NCBI GenBank assembly: GCA_964057225.1
Contig: OZ059899.1
Span: 18,856,501-18,920,500 of the forward strand
DNA from: Auanema rhodensis
Lineage: Eukaryota > Nematoda > Chromadorea > Rhabditida > Rhabditidae
DNA: 64,000 nucleotides
Direction: 5' to 3'
Shown here: positions 1 to 9,126 of the stretch, piece by piece
Numbering within the stretch: the first letter of the stretch is position 1
Layout of the letters: each line of letters starts with the position of its first letter
Translations under genes and position numbers: made by a program
The notes under the pieces: model-generated
The model's database searches: none
Seen by the model: the letters and a program-made list of their open reading frames with translations, nothing else
Told to the model about the DNA's origin: nothing

Positions 1-33
1 GTTATGATCGTTTGAAAAATGATGCATTAGTGT

Positions 34-61
34 ATGTTGAGTTTCCATGTACACTCAACAT
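34..61. other. Invariant 9-10-9 inverted repeat of the unit (recurs every 351 bp)
   Basis: Arms ATGTTGAGT (34-42) and ACTCAACAT (53-61) are exact reverse complements around a 10-base spacer. A second, overlapping pair, GTGTA (30-34) and TACAC (50-54), could form an alternative fold, and TGTACA (48-53) is itself palindromic. I saw no substitution inside 34-61 in any of the 183 copies, including the diverged Z copies. The nearest change is one private T to C at unit position 33 (window 7755). It could be a hairpin or a site for a dimeric DNA-binding protein; the sequence alone cannot say which. Confidence 0.85.
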
Positions 62-70
62 TGCTTCCAA

Positions 71-190
71 AAACATTTTGACAAAAATTTTTCCGGAAAA
101 TTTCGAAACAATTTCGCAAAAAGTAGATGTTTTTAGATTCCTTTTTCCAAGGCAAAGACGATGGACAATGTTATTCAACGAAAAAATTAA
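71..190. other. Closely spaced A/T tracts, possible curved DNA
   Basis: Runs of A or T are centred near unit positions 71, 77, 87, 100, 113, 120, 132, 144 and 155, with a six-A run at 181-186. Many of the gaps are 10-13 bases, near one helical turn. A tracts spaced this way are known to bend DNA and are common in satellites. The bend is inferred and not computed. Confidence 0.5.
85..103. other. Class-dependent A/T-rich palindrome in the unit
   Basis: In copies with G at position 96 (A, D, G, I, M, P and V) the core is a perfect 12-bp palindrome, TTTTCCGGAAAA, at 89-100. In copies with A96 (C, E, F, H and J) the same place holds a 9-1-9 inverted repeat, AAATTTTTC / C / GAAAAATTT, at 85-103. 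N and S copies carry T93, giving the palindrome TTTTTCGAAAAA. Some Z copies also change 94 and lose the centre. Dyad symmetry therefore survives in three versions, although an A/T-rich context makes this easier by chance. Confidence 0.7.
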
Positions 191-228
191 TTCTCCAGGG
201 TGAAAATCGAGGATGCAAGTGTGAACTT

Positions 229-242
229 ATATCAGTTGATAT
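229..242. other. Short 6-2-6 inverted repeat
   Basis: ATATCA (229-234) and TGATAT (237-242) are reverse complements around GT. The outer base pair is lost in many F copies (A229 to T, for example near 7600 and 9004). The rest is almost invariant; one exception is a change near 12870. Function unknown. Confidence 0.7.
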
Positions 243-258
243 CTCGGTGCATTTTCAA

Positions 259-264
259 GCTAGC
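259..264. other. Conserved GCTAGC palindrome
   Basis: This six-base palindrome is present in essentially every copy, so cutting genomic DNA at it would give a 351-bp ladder. Flanking bases change in a few copies (C256 or T256; C266 to A near 56070 and 56770), but I saw no change in the six bases. Confidence 0.75.
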
Positions 265-268
265 GCAA

Positions 269-284
269 ATCTGATAACACAGAT
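269..284. other. 5-6-5 stem-loop motif with loop-restricted variation
   Basis: ATCTG (269-273) and CAGAT (280-284) pair around a 6-base loop. Loop versions seen are ATAACA (usual), ATAAAA and ATATAA (right part), ATGACA (near 38885) and AAAACA (near 41693). I saw one stem change, T270 to G near 56430. Several independent loop changes against one stem change suggests pairing or a protein site may matter, but the motif is short. Confidence 0.65.
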
Positions 285-351
285 CGACGCAGCTTAAAAA
301 TCCGCATCGAATGCACTATACAACATTGAGAAACGCTTAATACAAAAATTA

Positions 352-702
352 GTTATGATCGTTTGAAAAATGATGCATTAGTGTATGTTGAGTTTCCATG
401 TACACTCAACATTGCTTCCAAAAACATTTTGACAAAAATTTTCCCTAAAAATTTCAAAATAATTTCACAAAAAGTAGATTTTTTTAGATTCCTTTTTCCA
501 AGGCAAAGACGATGGACAATGTTATTCAACGAAAAAATTAATTCTGCAGGGTGAAAATCGAGGATATAAGTGTGAACTTATATCAGTTGATATCTCGGTG
601 CATTTTTAAGCTAGCGCAAATCTGATAACACAGATCGACGCAGCTTAAAAATCCGCATCGAATGCACTATACAACATTGAGAAACGCTTAATACAAAAAT
701 TA
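352..702 (+). repeat. Odd class B copy
   Basis: This second copy carries a private cluster of changes in the variable segment: TTTTCCCTAAAAA in place of the usual palindrome region, TCACAAAAAG in place of TCGCAAAAAG, and an extra T in place of G at unit position 129. The length is still 351. No other copy in the window shares the cluster, so its relatives may lie to the left of the window. Confidence 0.75.
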
Positions 703-3700
703 GTTATGATCGTTTGAAAAATGATGCATTAGTGTATGTTGAGTTTCCATGTACACTCAACATTGCTTCCAAAAACATTTTGACAAAAATTTTTCCGAAA
801 AATTTCAAAATAATTTTGCAAAAAGTAGATGTTTTTAGATTCCTTTTTTCAAGGCAAAGACGATGGACAATGTTATTCAACGAAAAAATTAATTCTCCAG
901 GGTGAAAATCGAGGATGTAAGTGTGAACTTATATCAGTTGATATCTCGGTGCATTTTTAAGCTAGCGCAAATCTGATAACACAGATCGACGCAGCGTAAA
1001 AATCCGCATCGAATGCACTATACAACATTGAGAAACGCTTAATACAAAAATTAGTTATGATCGTTTGAAAAATGATGCATTAGTGTATGTTGAGTTTCCA
1101 TGTACACTCAACATTGCTTCCAAAAACATTTTGACAAAAATTTTTCCGGAAAATTTCGAAACAATTTCGCAAAAAGTAGATGTTTTTAGATTCCTTTTTC
1201 CAAGGCAAAGACGATGGACAATGTTATTCAACGAAAAAATTAATTCTCCAGGGTGAAAATCGAGGATGCAAGTGTGAACTTATATCAGTTGATATCTCGG
1301 TGCATTTTCAAGCTAGCGCAAATCTGATAACACAGATCGACGCAGCTTAAAAATCCGCATCGAATGCACTATACAACATTGAGAAACGCTTAATACAAAA
1401 ATTAGTTATGATCGTTTGAAAAATGATGCATTAGTGTATGTTGAGTTTCCATGTACACTCAACATTGCTTCCAAAAACATTTTTACAAAAATTTTTCCGG
1501 AAAATTTCGAAACAATTTTGCAAAAAGTAGATGTTTTTAGATTCCTTTTTCCAAGGCAAAGACGATGGACAATGTTATTCAACGAAAAAATTAATTCTGC
1601 AGGGTGAAAATCGAGGATATAAGTGTGAACTTATATCAGTTGATATCTCGGTGCATTTTTAAGCTAGCGCAAATCTGATAACACAGATCGACGCAGCTTA
1701 AAAATCCGCATCGAATGCACTATACAACATTGAGAAACGCTTAATACAAAAATTAGTTATGATCGTTTGAAAAATGATGCATTAGTGTATGTTGAGTTTC
1801 CATGTACACTCAACATTGCTTCCAAAAACATTTTGACAAAAATTTTTCCGAAAAATTTCAAAATAATTTTGCAAAAAGTAGATGTTTTTAGATTCCTTTT
1901 TTCAAGGCAAAGACGATGGACAATGTTATTCAACGAAAAAATTAATTCTCCAGGGTGAAAATCGAGGATGTAAGTGTGAACTTATATCAGTTGATATCTC
2001 GGTGCATTTTTAAGCTAGCGCAAATCTGATAACACAGATCGACGCAGCGTAAAAATCCGCATCGAATGCACTATACAACATTGAGAAACGCTTAATACAA
2101 AAATTAGTTATGATCGTTTGAAAAATGATGCATTAGTGTATGTTGAGTTTCCATGTACACTCAACATTGCTTCCAAAAACATTTTTACAAAAATTTTTCC
2201 GGAAAATTTCGAAACAATTTTGCAAAAAGTAGATGTTTTTAGATTCCTTTTTCCAAGGCAAAGACGATGGACAATGTTATTCAACGAAAAAATTAATTCT
2301 CCAGGGTGAAAATCGAGGATGCAAGTGTGAACTTATATCAGTTGATATCTCGGTGCATTTTCAAGCTAGCGCAAATCTGATAACACAGATCGACGCAGCT
2401 TAAAAATCCGCATCGAATGCACTATACAACATTGAGAAACGCTTAATACAAAAATTAGTTATGATCGTTTGAAAAATGATGCATTAGTGTATGTTGAGTT
2501 TCCATGTACACTCAACATTGCTTCCAAAAACATTTTGACAAAAATTTTTCCGAAAAATTTCAAAATAATTTTGCAAAAAGTAGATGTTTTTAGATTCCTT
2601 TTTTCAAGGCAAAGACGATGGACAATGTTATTCAACGAAAAAATTAATTCTCCAGGGTGAAAATCGAGGATGTAAGTGTGAACTTATATCAGTTGATATC
2701 TCGGTGCATTTTTAAGCTAGCGCAAATCTGATAACACAGATCGACGCAGCGTAAAAATCCGCATCGAATGCACTATACAACATTGAGAAACGCTTAATAC
2801 AAAAATTAGTTATGATCGTTTGAAAAATGATGCATTAGTGTATGTTGAGTTTCCATGTACACTCAACATTGCTTCCAAAAACATTTTGACAAAAATTTTT
2901 CCGGAAAATTTCGAAACAATTTCGCAAAAAGTAGATGTTTTTAGATTCCTTTTTCCAAGGCAAAGACGATGGACAATGTTATTCAACGAAAAAATTAATT
3001 CTCCAGGGTGAAAATCGAGGATATAAGTGTGAACTTATATCAGTTGATATCTCGGTGCATTTTTAAGCTAGCGCAAATCTGATAACACAGATCGACGCAG
3101 CGTAAAAATCCGCATCGAATGCACTATACAACATTGAGAAACGCTTAATACAAAAATTAGTTATGATCGTTTGAAAAATGATGCATTAGTGTATGTTGAG
3201 TTTCCATGTACACTCAACATTGCTTCCAAAAACATTTTTACAAAAATTTTTCCGGAAAATTTCGAAACAATTTTGCAAAAAGTAGATGTTTTTAGATTCC
3301 TTTTTCCAAGGCAAAGACGATGGACAATGTTATTCAACGAAAAAATTAATTCTCCAGGGTGAAAATCGAGGATGCAAGTGTGAACTTATATCAGTTGATA
3401 TCTCGGTGCATTTTCAAGCTAGCGCAAATCTGATAACACAGATCGACGCAGCTTAAAAATCCGCATCGAATGCACTATACAACATTGAGAAACGCTTAAT
3501 ACAAAAATTAGTTATGATCGTTTGAAAAATGATGCATTAGTGTATGTTGAGTTTCCATGTACACTCAACATTGCTTCCAAAAACATTTTGACAAAAATTT
3601 TTCCGAAAAATTTCAAAATAATTTTGCAAAAAGTAGATGTTTTTAGATTCCTTTTTTCAAGGCAAAGACGATGGACAATGTTATTCAACGAAAAAATTAA

Positions 3701-6700
3701 TTCTCCAGGGTGAAAATCGAGGATGTAAGTGTGAACTTATATCAGTTGATATCTCGGTGCATTTTTAAGCTAGCGCAAATCTGATAACACAGATCGACGC
3801 AGCGTAAAAATCCGCATCGAATGCACTATACAACATTGAGAAACGCTTAATACAAAAATTAGTTATGATCGTTTGAAAAATGATGCATTAGTGTATGTTG
3901 AGTTTCCATGTACACTCAACATTGCTTCCAAAAACATTTTGACAAAAATTTTTCCGGAAAATTTCGTAACAATTTCGCAAAAAGTAGATGTTTTTAGATT
4001 CCTTTTTCCAAGGCAAAGACGATGGACAATGTTATTCAACGAAAAAATTAATTCTCCAGGGTGAAAATCGAGGATATAAGTGTGAACTTATATCAGTTGA
4101 TATCTCGGTGCATTTTTAAGCTAGCGCAAATCTGATAACACAGATCGACGCAGCTTAAAAATCCGCATCGAATGCACTATACAACATTGAGAAACGCTTA
4201 ATACAAAAATTAGTTATGATCGTTTGAAAAATGATGCATTAGTGTATGTTGAGTTTCCATGTACACTCAACATTGCTTCCAAAAACATTTTGACAAAAAT
4301 TTTTCCGAAAAATTTCAAAATAATTTTGCAAAAAGTAGATGTTTTTAGATTCCTTTTTTCAAGGCAAAGACGATGGACAATGTTATTCAACGAAAAAATT
4401 AATTCTCCAGGGTGAAAATCGAGGATGTAAGTGTGAACTTATATCAGTTGATATCTCGGTGCATTTTTAAGCTAGCGCAAATCTGATAACACAGATCGAC
4501 GCAGCGTAAAAATCCGCATCGAATGCACTATACAACATTGAGAAACGCTTAATACAAAAATTAGTTATGATCGTTTGAAAAATGATGCATTAGTGTATGT
4601 TGAGTTTCCATGTACACTCAACATTGCTTCCAAAAACATTTTGACAAAAATTTTTCCGGAAAATTTCGAAACAATTTCGCAAAAAGTAGATGTTTTTAGA
4701 TTCCTTTTTCCAAGGCAAAGACGATGGACAATGTTATTCAACGAAAAAATTAATTCTCCAGGGTGAAAATCGAGGATATAAGTGTGAACTTATATCAGTT
4801 GATATCTCGGTGCATTTTTAAGCTAGCGCAAATCTGATAACACAGATCGACGCAGCTTAAAAATCCGCATCGAATGCACTATACAACATTGAGAAACGCT
4901 TAATACAAAAATTAGTTATGATCGTTTGAAAAATGATGCATTAGTGTATGTTGAGTTTCCATGTACACTCAACATTGCTTCCAAAAACATTTTGACAAAA
5001 ATTTTTCCGAAAAATTTCAAAATAATTTTGCAAAAAGTAGATGTTTTTAGATTCCTTTTTTCAAGGCAAAGACGATGGACAATGTTATTCAACGAAAAAA
5101 TTAATTCTCCAGGGTGAAAATCGAGGATGTAAGTGTGAACTTATATCAGTTGATATCTCGGTGCATTTTTAAGCTAGCGCAAATCTGATAACACAGATCG
5201 ACGCAGCGTAAAAATCCGCATCGAATGCACTATACAACATTGAGAAACGCTTAATACAAAAATTAGTTATGATCGTTTGAAAAATGATGCATTAGTGTAT
5301 GTTGAGTTTCCATGTACACTCAACATTGCTTCCAAAAACATTTTGACAAAAATTTTTCCGGAAAATTTCGAAACAATTTCGCAAAAAGTAGATGTTTTTA
5401 GATTCCTTTTTCCAAGGCAAAGACGATGGACAATGTTATTCAACGAAAAAATTAATTCTCCATGGTGAAAATCGAGGATGCAAGTGTGAACTTATATCAG
5501 TTGATATCTCGGTGCATTTTCAAGCTAGCGCAAATCTGATAACACAGATCGACGCAGCTTAAAAATCCGCATCGAATGCACTATACAACATTGAGAAACG
5601 CTTAATACAAAAATTAGTTATGATCGTTTGAAAAATGATGCATTAGTGTATGTTGAGTTTCCATGTACACTCAACATTGCTTCCAAAAACATTTTTACAA
5701 AAATTTTTCCGGAAAATTTCGAAACAATTTTGCAAAAAGTAGATGTTTTTAGATTCCTTTTTCCAAGGCAAAGACGATGGACTATGTTATTCAACGAAAA
5801 AATTAATTCTGCAGGGTGAAAATCGAGGATATAAGTGTGAACTTATATCAGTTGATATCTCGGTGCATTTTTAAGCTAGCGCAAATCTGATAACACAGAT
5901 CGACGCAGCTTAAAAATCCGCATCGAATGCACTATACAACATTGAGAAACGCTTAATACAAAAATTAGTTATGATCGTTTGAAAAATGATGCATTAGTGT
6001 ATGTTGAGTTTCCATGTACACTCAACATTGCTTCCAAAAACATTTTGACAAAAATTTTTCCGAAAAATTTCAAAATAATTTTGCAAAAAGTAGATGTTTT
6101 TAGATTCCTTTTTTCAAGGCAAAGACGATGGACAATGTTATTCAACGAAAAAATTAATTCTCCAGGGTGAAAATCGAGGATGTAAGTGTGAACTTATATC
6201 AGTTGATATCTCGGTGCATTTTTAAGCTAGCGCAAATCTGATAACACAGATCGACGCAGCGTAAAAATCCGCATCGAATGCACTATACAACATTGAGAAA
6301 CGCTTAATACAAAAATTAGTTATGATCGTTTGAAAAATGATGCATTAGTGTATGTTGAGTTTCCATGTACACTCAACATTGCTTCCAAAAACATTTTTAC
6401 AAAAATTTTTCCGGAAAATTTCGAAACAATTTTGCAAAAAGTAGATGTTTTTAGATTCCTTTTTCCAAGGCAGAGACGATGGACAATGTTATTCAACGAA
6501 AAAATTAATTCTGCAGGGTGAAAATCGAGGATATAAGTGTGAACTTATATCAGTTGATATCTCGGTGCATTTTTAAGCTAGCGCAAATCTGATAACACAG
6601 ATCGACGCAGCTTAAAAATCCGCATCGAATGCACTATACAACATTGAGAAACGCTTAATACAAAAATTAGTTATGATCGTTTGAAAAATGATGCATTAGT

Positions 6701-7020
6701 GTATGTTGAGTTTCCATGTACACTCAACATTGCTTCCAAAAACATTTTGACAAAAATTTTTCCGAAAAATTTCAAAATAATTTTGCAAAAAGTAGATGTT
6801 TTTAGATTCCTTTTTTCAAGGCAAAGACGATGGACAATGTTATTCAACGAAAAAATTAATTCTCCAGGGTGAAAATCGAGGATGTAAGTGTGAACTTATA
6901 TCAGTTGATATCTCGGTGCATTTTTAAGCTAGCGCAAATCTGATAACACAGATCGACGCAGCGTAAAAATCCGCATCGAATGCACTATACAACATTGAGA
7001 AACGCTTAATACAAAAATTA

Positions 7021-9126
7021 GTTATGATCGTTTGAAAAATGATGCATTAGTGTATGTTGAGTTTCCATGTACACTCAACATTGCTTCCAAAAACATTTTT
7101 ACAAAAATTTTTCCGAAAAATTTCGAAACAATTTCGCAAAAAGTAGATGTTTTTAGATTCCTTTTCTCAAGGCAAAGACGATGGACATTGTTATTCAACG
7201 AAAAAATTAATTCTGCAGGGTGAAAATCGAGGATATAAGTGTGAACTTATATCAGTTGATATCTCGGTGCATTTTTAAGCTAGCGCAAATCTGATAACAC
7301 AGATCGACGCAGCTTAAAAATCCGCATCGAATGCACTATACAACATTGAGAAACGCTTAATACAAAAATTAGTTATGATCGTTTGAAAAATGATGCATTA
7401 GTGTATGTTGAGTTTCCATGTACACTCAACATTGCTTCCAAAAACATTTTGACAAAAATTTTTCCGAAAAATTTCAAAATAATTTCGCAAAAAGTAGATG
7501 TTTTTAAATTCCTTTTTTCAAGGCAAAAACGATGGACAATGTTATTCAACGAAAAAATTAATTCTCCAGGGTGAAAATCGAGGATGTAAGTGTGAACTTT
7601 TATCAGTTGATATCTCGGTGCATTTTTAAGCTAGCGCAAATCTGATAACACAGATCGACGCAGCGTAAAAATCCGCATCGAATGCACTATACAACATTGA
7701 GAAACGCTTAATACAAAAATTAGTTATGATCGTTTGAAAAATGATGCATTAGTGCATGTTGAGTTTCCATGTACACTCAACATTGCTTCCAAAAACATTT
7801 TTACAAAAATTTTTCCGAAAAATTTCGAAACAATTTCGCAAAAAGTAGATGTTTTTAGATTCCTTTTTTCAAGGCAAAGACGATGGACATTGTTATTCAA
7901 CGAAAAAATTAATTCTGCAGGGTGAAAATCGAGGATATAAGTGTGAACTTATATCAGTTGATATCTCGGTGCATTTTTAAGCTAGCGCAAATCTGATAAC
8001 ACAGATCGACGCAGCTTAAAAATCCGCATCGAATGCACTATACAACATTGAGAAACGCTTAATACAAAAATTAGTTATGATCGTTTGAAAAATGATGCAT
8101 TAGTGTATGTTGAGTTTCCATGTACACTCAACATTGCTTCCAAAAACATTTTGACAAAAATTTTTCCGAAAAATTTCAAAATAATTTCGCAAAAAGTAGA
8201 TGTTTTTAAATTCCTTTTTTCAAGGCAAAAACGATGGACAATGTTATTCAACGAAAAAATTAATTCTGCAGGGTGAAAATCGAGGATATAAGTGTGAACT
8301 TATATCAGTTGATATCTCGGTGCATTTTTAAGCTAGCGCAAATCTGATAACACAGATCGACGCAGCGTAAAAATCCGCATCGAATGCACTATACAACATT
8401 GAGAAACGCTTAATACAAAAATTAGTTATGATCGTTTGAAAAATGATGCATTAGTGTATGTTGAGTTTCCATGTACACTCAACATTGCTTCCAAAAACAT
8501 TTTTACAAAAATTTTTCCGAAAAATTTCGAAACAATTTCGCAAAAAGTAGATGTTTTTAGATTCCTTTTTTCAAGGCAAAGACGATGGACATTGTTATTC
8601 AACGAAAAAATTAATTCTGCAGGGTGAAAATCGAGGATATAAGTGTGAACTTATATCAGTTGATATCTCGGTGCATTTTTAAGCTAGCGCAAATCTGATA
8701 ACACAGATCGACGCAGCTTAAAAATCCGCATCGAATGCACTATACAACATTGAGAAACGCTTAATACAAAAATTAGTTATGATCGTTTGAAAAATGATGC
8801 ATTAGTGTATGTTGAGTTTCCATGTACACTCAACATTGCTTCCAAAAACATTTTGACAAAAATTTTTCCGAAAAATTTCAAAATAATTTCGCAAAAAGTA
8901 GATGTTTTTAAATTCCTTTTTTCAAGGCAAAAACGATGGACAATGTTATTCAACGAAAAAATTAATTCTCCAGGGTGAAAATCGAGGATGTAAGTGTGAA
9001 CTTTTATCAGTTGATATCTCGGTGCATTTTTAAGCTAGCGCAAATCTGATAACACAGATCGACGCAGCGTAAAAATCCGCATCGAATGCACTATACAACA
9101 TTGAGAAACGCTTAATACAAAAATTA
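7021..9126 (+). repeat. E-F dimers, three tandem copies of 702 bp
   Basis: Copies alternate E, F, E, F', E, F. E has T80, A96, G105, C115, T168 and G195; F has A105, T109, A136, A157 and C195. The E copy at 7723 has the private T33 to C change. The second F is a mosaic, described separately. Confidence 0.85.
8074..8424 (+). repeat. Mosaic F/E copy (probable conversion tract)
   Basis: F-type up to A157 (8230), then E-type at 195 (G, 8268), 215-216 (AT, 8288-8289) and 229 (A, 8302), then F-type again at 294 (G, 8367). The E-type insert is therefore between about 35 and 136 bases long. A two-sided switch with flanks unchanged is what gene conversion produces. Confidence 0.75.

Larger units (their letters stand above)
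12..203 (+). other. 63-codon open frame of the unit, judged non-coding
   Basis: This frame is open in 169 of the 182 complete copies, at the same unit position. It begins with TTG (12-14), not ATG. Upstream it stays open only to a TGA at unit positions 327-329 of the previous copy, and there is normally no ATG before codon 53. Class differences along it are mostly amino-acid changing: I or F, E or K, T or I, S or L, R or K, P or S, M or L, A or P. That is the opposite of coding constraint. Z copies have an in-frame TAG and two other copies a TGA. The length of 351 (3 x 117) keeps frame from copy to copy, but a stop closes it in each unit. No signal peptide, membrane span or known domain is visible. 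It recurs because the array copied one ancestral sequence. Confidence 0.85.
1..351 (+). repeat. Reference satellite unit (class A)
   Basis: This first copy serves as the coordinate frame for all unit positions used here. It has 60 G and 60 C (34.2% G+C) and 14 CpG. Sub-regions: 25-73 nearly invariant with a 9-bp dyad; 74-168 variable and rich in A and T tracts; 169-216 with class sites at 195, 215 and 216; 217-300 conserved with two small dyads and a GCTAGC palindrome; 301-351 mostly conserved. Common variable sites are 20, 24, 75, 80, 93, 96, 105, 109, 115, 136, 147, 157, 168, 195, 215, 216, 229, 250, 256, 278, 286, 294, 301 and 322. The start point is arbitrary, because a tandem repeat has no intrinsic beginning. 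Confidence 0.95.
1..7020 (+). repeat. Sub-array 1: A, C and D class copies (20 units)
   Basis: Order of copies: A B C A D C D' C A D' C A C A C A D C D C. Recurrent groups are A-D-C (1054-2106, 2809-3861 with D', and 5266-6318) and the pairs A-C and D-C. The block lacks the A136 and A157 markers of F, H and J, which dominate from 7021 on. Private changes are rare; one is G198 to T at 5463 in the copy starting at 5266. Confidence 0.85.

Noticed and set aside
78-110. Bacterial-type promoter (TTGACA at 78-83)
   Set aside because: No suitable second box lies about 17 bases downstream, half the classes alter the motif (T80), and the context is a eukaryotic-type satellite.
167-183. CENP-B box on the minus strand (TTTCGTTGAATAACATT)
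   Set aside because: The TTCG and the central A match the known core, but the CGGG half does not match at all. Not a functional box by the known consensus.
200-216. Polymerase III box B near GGTGAAAATCGAGG
   Set aside because: Too many mismatches to the B-box consensus and no paired A box or T-run terminator in a sensible place.
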